DNA of 64,000 bases from an uncultured Bacteroides sp. (GTDB lineage: Bacteria; Bacteroidota; Bacteroidia; Bacteroidales; Bacteroidaceae). The notes below the pieces were generated by a model that made no database searches, was not told the DNA's origin, and saw only the letters and a list, made by a program, of their open reading frames with translations. Each line of letters starts with the position of its first letter. Position 1 is the first letter of the stretch. Location of the stretch: assembly GCF_937912035.1 (NCBI RefSeq), contig NZ_CALDPF010000002.1, positions 1 through 64,000 of the forward strand, written 5' to 3'. Positions 1 through 8,237 of this stretch are shown here, piece by piece. The translations under genes were made by a program, and so were the position numbers.

Positions 1-903
<903 letters not shown>

Positions 904-1100
904 AAAATATTTTTATATATCCGTTAGGATATCTGTTGTCTCTGTTCAGGATACCGTATTTCTTATTATAATTGACGGTTTATCTTCTTTATCATCACAC
1001 ATTATTTAATGTGTGACGCTTGTACTACATTCTGTTTGTTTATTTAAAATCTTTCAAAGAACTTCTTGTTTAGCAACCGTATCATTTTCGATTGCGGATG
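904..1100 (-). other. rrn operon leader (pre-16S 5' transcribed spacer)
   Basis: This is the roughly 190-base AT-rich stretch between the predicted rRNA promoter and the mature 16S 5' end. It should be transcribed and removed by RNase processing. Short inverted repeats (for example around 918-935 and 996-1015) could form part of the processing stem, whose partner would lie beyond the left edge. No reading frame here is credible. Confidence 0.6.
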
Positions 1101-1131
1101 CAAAGGTACGCACTTTTTTCATTCCCGCAAT
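1101..1131 (-). promoter_or_regulatory. rRNA operon promoter (Bacteroides type)
   Basis: On the minus strand TACCTTTG (complement of 1101-1108) matches the Bacteroides -7 consensus TAnnTTTG. ATTG (complement of 1128-1131), 19 bases upstream, matches the -33 TTTG element in three of four positions. The predicted start near 1094 gives a leader of about 190 bases before 16S. Box matches are seen; promoter activity is inferred. Confidence 0.7.
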
Positions 1132-1151
1132 ACTTAGCATAACTTTTTTTT

Positions 1152-1365
1152 CTAAAAAATTTTCACCTTAATAGCTAAATACCTGTTTTTCAACATAAAA
1201 TAGGGATAATATTTTTTCATTATTGTTACATTCAAGTTAAATAAAGGAATAATATACACATTATTATATATATAATACAGGAGAAACATATTAATGGAAG
1301 ATTTATGAAATGAAATCTCGTATGCAAAAATCAATTAGAAACAACCTATGATATGACAGTGCAAA
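1152..1365. other. AT-rich intergenic region upstream of rrn
   Basis: Very AT-rich sequence upstream of the rRNA promoter, possibly an UP-like or bendable region. The 60-residue minus-strand open frame here (1152-1334) has low complexity, no family resemblance and no ribosome binding site, so I do not call it a gene. Nothing else is recognisable. Confidence 0.4.
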
Positions 1366-1370
1366 CTTAC

Positions 1371-1457
1371 CGTTACACGAACGTGTAACGCGTGAAACAC
1401 ATACGTGTAACGAGTGTAACACGAGCGTGTAACGCGCGTGACACGTACGTGTTACGC
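1371..1457. repeat. cluster of palindromic CGTGTAACG repeats
   Basis: CGTGTAACG or its complement occurs at 1371-1379 (inverted), 1382-1390, 1404-1412 and 1426-1434, with the variant CGTGTTACG at 1448-1456. The first two copies form a perfect 9-bp inverted repeat separated by AA. The three direct copies are spaced exactly 22 bases apart. ACACGTACGTGT at 1441-1452 is itself palindromic. The cluster lies between the rrn promoter and the alcohol dehydrogenase gene and contrasts with the AT-rich flanks. It could be an array of protein-binding sites or a small intergenic repeat element. Confidence 0.75.
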
Positions 1458-1607
1458 TAACTTTATATAGAATTTTTCAAAAATCATTACTGATTTCTAC
1501 TCAATTAATTCAAAATATTTTGAATAGTATTTTTTAACTCTATGTATATTCAATTATCAATATTAATCCTTAATTTTGAAAACATGAACTTAAAAACTAT
1601 AGACATT

Positions 1608-2780
1608 ATGAATACTAATCCAGTTTTCAGTCTGAACATTCCTACCAAACTGATGTTCGGATGTGGCGAAATAAAGAATCTTGCCACTGAGCAACTTCCA
1701 GGAAAGAAAGCCATGATTGTTATCTCAGCAGGTTCATCAATGCGCAAATACGGTTATTTGGACAAGATAATAGAACTGCTTAAAGAAAACGATGTGGATT
1801 CAATAGTATATGACAAGATACTTTCTAACCCTATAAAAGACCATGTTATGGAAGGGGCAGCAATATGCCGCGAAATGAAATGTGACATGCTTATCGGACT
1901 TGGAGGCGGCAGTTCCATTGATTCTGCCAAAGCCATAGCAGTAATGGCATGCAACGATGGCGATTATTGGGATTACATCCAGAGCGGTTCTGGTAAAGGA
2001 CGTCCTGTAAAAGGTGCATTACCTGTCATCGCCATACCTACAACAGCAGGTACAGGTACAGAGGTTGACCCGTGGACTGTAATAACAAATACAGAAAAAA
2101 CAGAGAAAATAGGTTTCGGATGTCAATACACTTTCCCGAAACTGTCAATAGTGGATCCTGAAATGATGCTTTCAGTTCCACCACAGCTGACTGCATATCA
2201 GGGATTCGACGCTTTCTTCCACGCTTCGGAAGGATTTATTGCAAACTGCGCAACACCTATCAGCGACCTTTATGCACTGGAAGCTGTGAGACTTCTCTAT
2301 AAATATCTGCCTGTTGCAGTAAAAGACGGACGCAATCTTAAAGCAAGAGCCAAAGTGGCTTGGGGTAGCACTCTTGCCGGACTGGTAGAAGCTACATCAA
2401 GATGTGTATCGCAACATGCATTGGAACATGCCATGAGTGCAAAATATCCTGAACTTCCACACGGTGCAGGACTAATCACACTGAGTGATGCCTATTTCGA
2501 GACATTCAAGAATGACTGCATGAAACGCTACATGAAAATGGCGGAAGTAATGACTCAGAAAAAGAGTAACAGACCGAGCGACTTTCTAGAAGCACTTGCT
2601 CTGATGAAAAAAGAATGCGGAATGGACAATCTGAAGCTTAGCGACTGGGGCATGAAACCGGAAGATCTGCCTGAAATGGTTACACTTGCAAGAGACATAG
2701 CCGGAGGATTCTACCGCTTCGATGTCCGCCCTCTTACAGACGAGGAAGTTCTGGAAATATATAAGAAATCATACAAATAA
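1608..2780 (+). CDS. iron-containing alcohol dehydrogenase
   Basis: Group III metal-dependent alcohol dehydrogenase, expected to interconvert an aldehyde or ketone and its alcohol with NAD(P)H in the cytoplasm. The dinucleotide-binding motif GGGSSIDSAK lies at about residues 99-108. Likely metal ligands are Asp201, His205, His274 and His285, in the usual D-x3-H, EH and PHG contexts. I chose ATG 1608 because family members start a few residues before the N-P-T-K-like strand. ATG 1584, or the open-frame limit 1542, would add only non-conserved residues. The 390-residue length is normal. The substrate cannot be read from the sequence. A hairpin terminator follows directly. Confidence 0.9.
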   Translation: MNTNPVFSLNIPTKLMFGCGEIKNLATEQLPGKKAMIVISAGSSMRKYGYLDKIIELLKENDVDSIVYDKILSNPIKDHVMEGAAICREMKCDMLIGLGGGSSIDSAKAIAVMACNDGDYWDYIQSGSGKGRPVKGALPVIAIPTTAGTGTEVDPWTVITNTEKTEKIGFGCQYTFPKLSIVDPEMMLSVPPQLTAYQGFDAFFHASEGFIANCATPISDLYALEAVRLLYKYLPVAVKDGRNLKARAKVAWGSTLAGLVEATSRCVSQHALEHAMSAKYPELPHGAGLITLSDAYFETFKNDCMKRYMKMAEVMTQKKSNRPSDFLEALALMKKECGMDNLKLSDWGMKPEDLPEMVTLARDIAGGFYRFDVRPLTDEEVLEIYKKSYK

Positions 2781-2790
2781 AAACTTTCAC

Positions 2791-2830
2791 AATATCTCCA
2801 ATACCGATTATGGAATTGGAGATATTTTCA
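2791..2830 (+). terminator. hairpin terminator after alcohol dehydrogenase
   Basis: A perfect 12-bp inverted repeat, AATATCTCCAAT (2791-2802) and ATTGGAGATATT (2815-2826), followed by a T-rich stretch, 10 bases past the stop codon. Confidence 0.7.
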
Positions 2831-2864
2831 TTATTGAGGAAAAGATATATCATAACATAAAACA

Positions 2865-4397
2865 ATGGACTCACTAAAAATCAACAAAGTACAGATTAGA
2901 AATCTACAAATCGAAGATTATGACCAGCTGGCACAATCTTTCACACGTGTTTACTCCGACGGAAGCGATGTCTTCTGGACACACAAACAAATAGAAAAAC
3001 TTATAAAGATTTTCCCGGAAGGACAGATAGTAACAGTGGTAGATGAAAAGATTGTGGGATGTGCCCTGTCAATAATAGTAAACTATGATGACGTAAAAAA
3101 CGACCATACATACGCTCAGGTGACAGGTAAGGAGACATTCAATACTCACAATCCGAAAGGAAACATTCTTTACGGTATTGAGGTGTTCATTCATCCGCAA
3201 TACAGAGGACTGCGACTGGCACGACGTATGTACGAATATCGCAAGGAATTGTGCGAGGAACTGAACCTGAAAGCCATCATGTTTGGCGGCAGAATACCGA
3301 ACTATCACAAATATGCCGACAAGATGCGTCCTAAAGAATACATAGACAAGGTAAGACAAAAAGAAATCTATGACCCTGTACTGACATTCCAGCTATCAAA
3401 CGATTTCCACGTGCGCAAGGTTATGCGTAACTATCTTCCAAATGATGAGGAATCAAGACATTATGCATGCCTACTGCAATGGGACAATATCTATTATCAG
3501 CCGCCTACACAAGAATATATCAGTCCAAAGACTTCAGTGCGCGTGGGACTAGTACAATGGCAGATGCGTTCATACAACACACTTGACGATTTGTTCGAAC
3601 AGGTAGAATTCTTTGTTGACGCCGTATCCGACTACAAGAGTGACTTCATTCTTTTCCCTGAATACTTCAACGCTCCATTGATGGCTCATTTCAACAATGA
3701 AGCGGAATCGGAAGCAATACGTGGTCTCGCAACATATACAAACGAAATACGCGAACGTTTTATAAAACTAGCTATCAGCTATAATATCAATATTATAACA
3801 GGAAGTATGCCTCAGATAAAAGAAGACGGGCGACTTTATAATGTTGGTTTTCTATGCAGACGTGACGGTACGACAGAAATGTACGAAAAAATCCACGTCA
3901 CTCCAGATGAGACAAAGAGCTGGGGACTTACAGGAGGGCGTTCCATCAAAACATTTGAAACAGACTGTGCAAAAATCGGTGTATTGATATGTTACGATGT
4001 GGAATTCCCTGAACTATCACGTATTATGGCTGATCAAGGTATGCAAATCCTTTTTGTCCCATTCATGACGGACACACAGAACGCATATAGCCGAGTTAAA
4101 GTATGCGCTCATGCCAGAGCTATAGAAAACGAATGTTTCGTTGTAATAGCGGGAAGTGTAGGTAACCTGCCACGTGTACATAACATGGACATACAGTATG
4201 CACAATCAGGAGTATTCACTCCTTGCGACTTCACATTCCCTACCGACGGCAAACGTGCCGAGGCTACTCCGAATACAGAAATGATTCTCGTATCTGATGT
4301 AGATCTTGACCTTCTGAATGAACTGCATACTTACGGCAGTGTAAGAAATCTGAAAGACAGACGAAATGATCTGTATGAAGTAAAAGTTAAGAAGTGA
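2865..4397 (+). CDS. GNAT acetyltransferase - carbon-nitrogen hydrolase fusion
   Basis: A two-domain protein of 510 residues. Residues ~8-215 form a GNAT N-acetyltransferase, with the acetyl-CoA loop region around YRGLRLARR at 113-121. Residues ~224-500 form a nitrilase-superfamily amidohydrolase with the complete Glu266-Lys342-Cys376 triad, in the contexts FPEYF, YEKIH and ICYDVE. Hydrolases of this superfamily cleave amides or nitriles, and the fused acetyltransferase suggests both act on one amine or amide metabolite. No signal peptide, so cytoplasmic. It stands alone between two terminators. Such fusions occur in other bacteria; I know of no firm substrate. Confidence 0.9.
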   Translation: MDSLKINKVQIRNLQIEDYDQLAQSFTRVYSDGSDVFWTHKQIEKLIKIFPEGQIVTVVDEKIVGCALSIIVNYDDVKNDHTYAQVTGKETFNTHNPKGNILYGIEVFIHPQYRGLRLARRMYEYRKELCEELNLKAIMFGGRIPNYHKYADKMRPKEYIDKVRQKEIYDPVLTFQLSNDFHVRKVMRNYLPNDEESRHYACLLQWDNIYYQPPTQEYISPKTSVRVGLVQWQMRSYNTLDDLFEQVEFFVDAVSDYKSDFILFPEYFNAPLMAHFNNEAESEAIRGLATYTNEIRERFIKLAISYNINIITGSMPQIKEDGRLYNVGFLCRRDGTTEMYEKIHVTPDETKSWGLTGGRSIKTFETDCAKIGVLICYDVEFPELSRIMADQGMQILFVPFMTDTQNAYSRVKVCAHARAIENECFVVIAGSVGNLPRVHNMDIQYAQSGVFTPCDFTFPTDGKRAEATPNTEMILVSDVDLDLLNELHTYGSVRNLKDRRNDLYEVKVKK

Positions 4398-4404
4398 ACT
4401 TAAC

Positions 4405-4446
4405 AAAGAAACGTTATAATCGCCTGATTATAACGTTTCTTTATTT
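4405..4446. terminator. bidirectional terminator between convergent genes
   Basis: A perfect 17-bp inverted repeat at 4405-4421 and 4426-4442 with a 4-base loop (GCCT). A-rich and T-rich flanks make it work in both directions. It serves the GNAT-nitrilase gene (+) and the thioesterase gene (-). Confidence 0.85.
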
Positions 4447-4893
4447 TTATTTCTGAGACAACTCCTCTAGAGTTTTACCCTCATATTCGCAAATAGCGTT
4501 CTTATATATCATAGGAATAGGAACAGGCTCTTTAGTGGCAACATCATAACCTACAAGCACCGTACGACACTGACATTTAATTACACCACTAGCCTTGTTT
4601 ACTGCACGCTGTAGCAACGTCAAACTTTTATTTCCAAGATGAACTACGGTAGTTTCAATAATAAGTTCATCAGAAAAAAATACAGGTGCCATAAAATCAG
4701 CATTGATATTTGCCACCACTACACCAAATTTGTTCCAATCATGCAAATCACCAAACACATCCTTAAAATATGTAGTTTTGGCAAGATCGTACAAAGAGAA
4801 ATACACTGAGTTATTCATGTGTCCGAACTGGTCAACATCACTGAACCGGATTTGAGCCGGTATTACATGCTTAAAATTGATTTCATCTTCCAT
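4447..4893 (-). CDS. acyl-CoA thioesterase, hotdog fold (4HBT)
   Basis: A 148-residue protein with the 4-hydroxybenzoyl-CoA thioesterase motif DVDQFGHMNN near residues 19-28, in which the Asp is the usual catalytic residue. It should hydrolyse an acyl-CoA or related thioester in the cytoplasm; the chain preference is unknown. Length is typical for the family. It is a single-gene unit: a TATATTTG -7 box lies ~30 bases upstream and a shared bidirectional terminator follows the stop. Confidence 0.88.
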   Translation of the reverse strand: MEDEINFKHVIPAQIRFSDVDQFGHMNNSVYFSLYDLAKTTYFKDVFGDLHDWNKFGVVVANINADFMAPVFFSDELIIETTVVHLGNKSLTLLQRAVNKASGVIKCQCRTVLVGYDVATKEPVPIPMIYKNAICEYEGKTLEELSQK

Positions 4894-4921
4894 ACAAATA
4901 TTCTTATTAGGTTATAATGTT

Positions 4922-4929
4922 CAAATATA
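4922..4929 (-). promoter_or_regulatory. -7 box for the thioesterase gene
   Basis: TATATTTG on the minus strand matches TAnnTTTG, 29 bases upstream of the start codon. No clear -33 element was found. Confidence 0.5.
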
Positions 4930-4973
4930 ATTCTTTTTTTTGTCATTCGTCCACTAATTGACGGAAATATTAG

Positions 4974-4981
4974 TAATTTTG
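4974..4981 (+). promoter_or_regulatory. -7 box for metY
   Basis: TAATTTTG matches TAnnTTTG, 39 bases before the metY start codon. The -33 element is weak. The spacer is too short for an S-adenosylmethionine riboswitch between this box and the gene, and none was seen. Confidence 0.55.
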
Positions 4982-5020
4982 CCGTCAATAAAATAAATAT
5001 TCAATAAAAAATAAAACATT

Positions 5021-6307
5021 ATGGAAAATAAACTTAGTAGAGAAACTCTATGCGTACAGGCCGGATGGCAACCTAAAAAAGGTGAACCGAGAGTATTGCC
5101 TATATATCAGTCAACAACTTTCAAATATGAAACAAGCGAACAGATGGCACGTTTATTCGATTTGGAAGAGTCCGGTTATTTCTATACAAGACTTCAGAAT
5201 CCTACAAACGATGCTGTAGCTTCAAAAATAGCAGCTCTGGAAGGTGGTGTAGGTGCTATGCTTACTTCTTCAGGACAGGCTGCCAATTTCTACGCCGTAT
5301 TCAATATCTGTGAAGCCGGAGATCATTTTGTATGCTCTTCTACTATCTACGGTGGAACATTCAACCTCTTTGCTGTTACAATGAAAAAACTCGGTATAGA
5401 ATGTACTTTCGTTGATGCCGACGCCAGTGAAGAGGAAATATCCAAGGCTTTCCGTCCTAACACAAAATGTCTGTTTGGAGAAACTATTTCAAACCCAAGT
5501 ATCAATGTTCTGGATATTGAAAAATTTGCACGTATAGCTCACAGCCATGGTGTTCCTTTGATTGTGGACAATACTTTTGCTACTCCTATCAACTGCCGCC
5601 CATTCGAATGGGGAGCTGATATCGTCACTCACTCTACAACAAAATACATGGACGGACACGCTACTTGTGTGGGAGGCGCCGTAGTGGATAGCGGTAACTT
5701 CGATTGGGAAGCAAACGCCGACAAATTCCCTGGACTTACAAAACCAGACGAATCTTACCACGGACTTGTTTATACAAAAGCATTCGGTAAAATGGCATAT
5801 ATCACAAAGGCTACAGTCCAGCTGATGCGTGACCTGGGTTCAATACAATCACCGGAAAATGCATTCCTGCTGAATTTGGGATTGGAGACCCTGCATCTGC
5901 GTATGCCTCGCCACTGTGAGAATGCTCAGAAGATAGCTGAATGGCTTGAAGCCAACCCCAAAGTAAAATGGGTTAACTATTGCGGACTGAAAAGTAGCAA
6001 ATATTATGAATTAGGTCAGAAATATATGCCTAACGGTTCATGTGGAGTGATTGCTTTCGGACTGAACGGCAGCCGTGAGGAAGCCATAGAATTCATGGAC
6101 AACCTGAAGATGATCTGTATCGTAACACACGTGGCAGATGCACGTACATGTGTGCTTCATCCGGCAAGTCATACACACCGTCAGTTAAGTGACGAACAGC
6201 TGATTGAAGCAGGTGTAGCTCCTGACCTGATACGTCTTTCTGTCGGTATAGAAAATGTAAATGATATTATAGCCGACCTGGAGCAGGCTATGGAAAAGGT
6301 AAAATAA
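5021..6307 (+). CDS. metY: O-acetylhomoserine sulfhydrylase (MetY)
   Basis: PLP enzyme of the Cys/Met metabolism family, 428 residues. It should replace the acetyl group of O-acetylhomoserine with sulfide to give homocysteine, feeding methionine synthesis. The PLP lysine is Lys208 in the motif HSTTKYMDGH. The N-terminal YFYTRLQNPT (53-62) and the GxxAMLTSSGQAA segment (78-88) are typical of MetY rather than cystathionine synthase. It has its own promoter box and terminator. It complements the thr operon in the same window, which makes homoserine and its phosphate. Related O-succinylhomoserine or gamma-lyase activity cannot be excluded. Confidence 0.9.
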   Translation: MENKLSRETLCVQAGWQPKKGEPRVLPIYQSTTFKYETSEQMARLFDLEESGYFYTRLQNPTNDAVASKIAALEGGVGAMLTSSGQAANFYAVFNICEAGDHFVCSSTIYGGTFNLFAVTMKKLGIECTFVDADASEEEISKAFRPNTKCLFGETISNPSINVLDIEKFARIAHSHGVPLIVDNTFATPINCRPFEWGADIVTHSTTKYMDGHATCVGGAVVDSGNFDWEANADKFPGLTKPDESYHGLVYTKAFGKMAYITKATVQLMRDLGSIQSPENAFLLNLGLETLHLRMPRHCENAQKIAEWLEANPKVKWVNYCGLKSSKYYELGQKYMPNGSCGVIAFGLNGSREEAIEFMDNLKMICIVTHVADARTCVLHPASHTHRQLSDEQLIEAGVAPDLIRLSVGIENVNDIIADLEQAMEKVK

Positions 6308-6329
6308 ACCAATCTATTTGTTTTAATAA

Positions 6330-6378
6330 AAAAGCTTCCGTGGCAGACTGATATTCTGAGACGGAAGCTTTTATTTTT
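6330..6378. terminator. terminator after metY, shared with the PUL end
   Basis: A 12-bp inverted repeat AAAAGCTTCCGT (6330-6341) and ACGGAAGCTTTT (6361-6372) followed by TATTTTT. It lies between metY (+) and the last PUL gene (-) and can work in both directions. Confidence 0.8.
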
Positions 6379-6382
6379 CATA

Positions 6383-8206
6383 TTATTCTATACGTGATTT
6401 AAGTTCACGCCGAAGGATATCCCAGTCATAATACACTCCGTCGATTACCGGGGCAGACGTAACTATATGAGTTTCATTCTCATTATGAAGGAAACGTACT
6501 ATTACGTGTCCCTTTGCATTACGATAGAATATTATCTGCAAATTGGCAGCCATTGGCGCTATACGATAATCCTGCCAAGCCAGATGGTAGCGTTCCGGAT
6601 CAGTCTCTGCTCGAGCGCATCCTTCTATCTGCATCAAAGCAAGCAGGCGAATAAGGGCAGTGTCGTGCCCAAAACGAAACGAAGCACATATATCCTCCCC
6701 ACTCAATGCACGGTCAGCATCGAAGATAATCGTATCAAGAAGTGTTGATGCAGAAGAGGGACCTTTTCCTTCGTTAAGTGGACAAGCAGCATTGATAACG
6801 TACATACGATAGTTCAAGGCGCGCCAGAGAGTAAACAGTTCGTCAGGAGTGAACACAGTGTGAAGCGAAAGATTAAGATCTGTATTCTGTATGCTGAATA
6901 TTACTCTGAACAGTGATTTATAGAATGATATCTCGTCTTCTGGACGTACTTCAGCACGGGAAAATACGGACGACATCAGGCGTTCCGGACGGAGTGTTTC
7001 CTGCTCAAAGCGGATGGCGTCGGTCTGCCATGGTGCATCCTCTGCCGAAAAAGCCTTAAGCTCCGGCGAGGTATATGACATATATCTCATCAGGTTCTGA
7101 TTTGACATGGTATCTATATTCAATGAGGGGAATTCCAGCTGCATCTGACTGCAGAAAGCGTTCATGCTCATCAAACAACGTGGTACTACGCTAGAACGAG
7201 CTTCTACCCGCTTACCTGATGTGAACAGGCGGCTGAAACTGCGATACATTCGCTGGGCTATGCCTCTGTGCTGTGCAGCACCTAACTTTGTAAGTTCTCC
7301 GGCATGATTTTCTGCCTCGTCGTATAGTATTTGAAGCTTGCGAAGTATGTCAGAACCCAAAGGGGTAAGACCTGAATATGAAGCGGCTTCCTCAAGCGGC
7401 TCTATCGCTTTTATATAATCCACTTCATTCATCATATACCTTGAACCATGACGTCCGTAATGGCTTATATAGACAGGTGTGTACCCTTCCGGGGAAGGTG
7501 TACCTGTGGCCGGTGTACCAATTGAACGATCTATGCTGCCATATGGATAGGCGAAATATATTCCTCCGGCACGCATCGGGTTTTCCTTAAGTTCCTTGTT
7601 TATGCTTTCGTCTGTAATGCTTGATGAATACGCCTCACTCACAGGCAATGACGAGCTTATCTGCCAGTTTACTCCGCATGGATTGTTCTGCATATACCAT
7701 ATCACCGGAATGTCTTCATTATCAAGTATCCACATTTCTGTGTCATCGTCTGCCGATACTGCATGAAGTAGCCGGAAGCTACCGGCATGGCGACGTGTAT
7801 CTTTCAAACGGAATGTACGCAAGTCGAAAGTACACAGACCTTCTGTCTTCAGACTTTTATATACTGAACGTGATACTATGCCAAAGAGTTCATCTCCTGA
7901 GAGTAGTTCATGATGACCGTCTATAGGCTGGAGATAACTCAGCAAAGTAGCGTTATCTCTGGCTGCAGGGCTCATAGTGTACCTTCCATGCTGCCATTTA
8001 AGGTTTCGCATTATTCCCCAGTCCATGAATAGTGTATCATTACTTTCGCTGAAATGGACGCTGTATTTTCTGGTCTGCCCGTATAGTTTATAGACGTAAG
8101 TCAGGGAATCAGGCATTGATAACTGCGCCCGAAGTGGGAACGATATCAGTAATGCCGGGAGCGAAACGAGCAGACTGAGTTTTATTGATGTAAATATTTT
8201 TTTCAT
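6383..8206 (-). CDS. secreted histidine acid phosphatase (phytase-like)
   Basis: Histidine phosphatase superfamily, clade 2, 607 residues with an N-terminal signal peptide. The catalytic RHG lies at residues 252-254 and the proton-donor pair GHD at 513-515 resembles that of phytases and acid phosphatases (GHD rather than the HAE of MINPP). The first ~200 mature residues form an extra region I do not recognise. It should hydrolyse phosphomonoesters outside the inner membrane. It is the last gene of the PUL, 31 bases after GH92, so phosphate is probably part of the target glycan or is released with it. The substrate could be a sugar phosphate, inositol phosphate or phosphoglycan. Confidence 0.85.
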   Translation of the reverse strand: MKKIFTSIKLSLLVSLPALLISFPLRAQLSMPDSLTYVYKLYGQTRKYSVHFSESNDTLFMDWGIMRNLKWQHGRYTMSPAARDNATLLSYLQPIDGHHELLSGDELFGIVSRSVYKSLKTEGLCTFDLRTFRLKDTRRHAGSFRLLHAVSADDDTEMWILDNEDIPVIWYMQNNPCGVNWQISSSLPVSEAYSSSITDESINKELKENPMRAGGIYFAYPYGSIDRSIGTPATGTPSPEGYTPVYISHYGRHGSRYMMNEVDYIKAIEPLEEAASYSGLTPLGSDILRKLQILYDEAENHAGELTKLGAAQHRGIAQRMYRSFSRLFTSGKRVEARSSVVPRCLMSMNAFCSQMQLEFPSLNIDTMSNQNLMRYMSYTSPELKAFSAEDAPWQTDAIRFEQETLRPERLMSSVFSRAEVRPEDEISFYKSLFRVIFSIQNTDLNLSLHTVFTPDELFTLWRALNYRMYVINAACPLNEGKGPSSASTLLDTIIFDADRALSGEDICASFRFGHDTALIRLLALMQIEGCARAETDPERYHLAWQDYRIAPMAANLQIIFYRNAKGHVIVRFLHNENETHIVTSAPVIDGVYYDWDILRRELKSRIE

Positions 8207-8237
8207 GAAGTTAATGAAGTTAGGAAGGTTAATGAAG

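Noticed and set aside
1152..1334. 60-residue minus-strand frame upstream of rrn
   Set aside because: AT-rich, low complexity, no start context or family match; in the promoter region of rrn.
1371..1457. CRISPR or invertible promoter interpretation of the CGTGTAACG cluster
   Set aside because: Units are too short and too few for CRISPR, no cas genes are present, and there is no recombinase gene or long inverted flank for promoter inversion.
904..1541. tRNA or other small RNA gene next to rrn
   Set aside because: No cloverleaf or CCA-type end; spacer tRNAs would be on the other side of 16S, outside the window.
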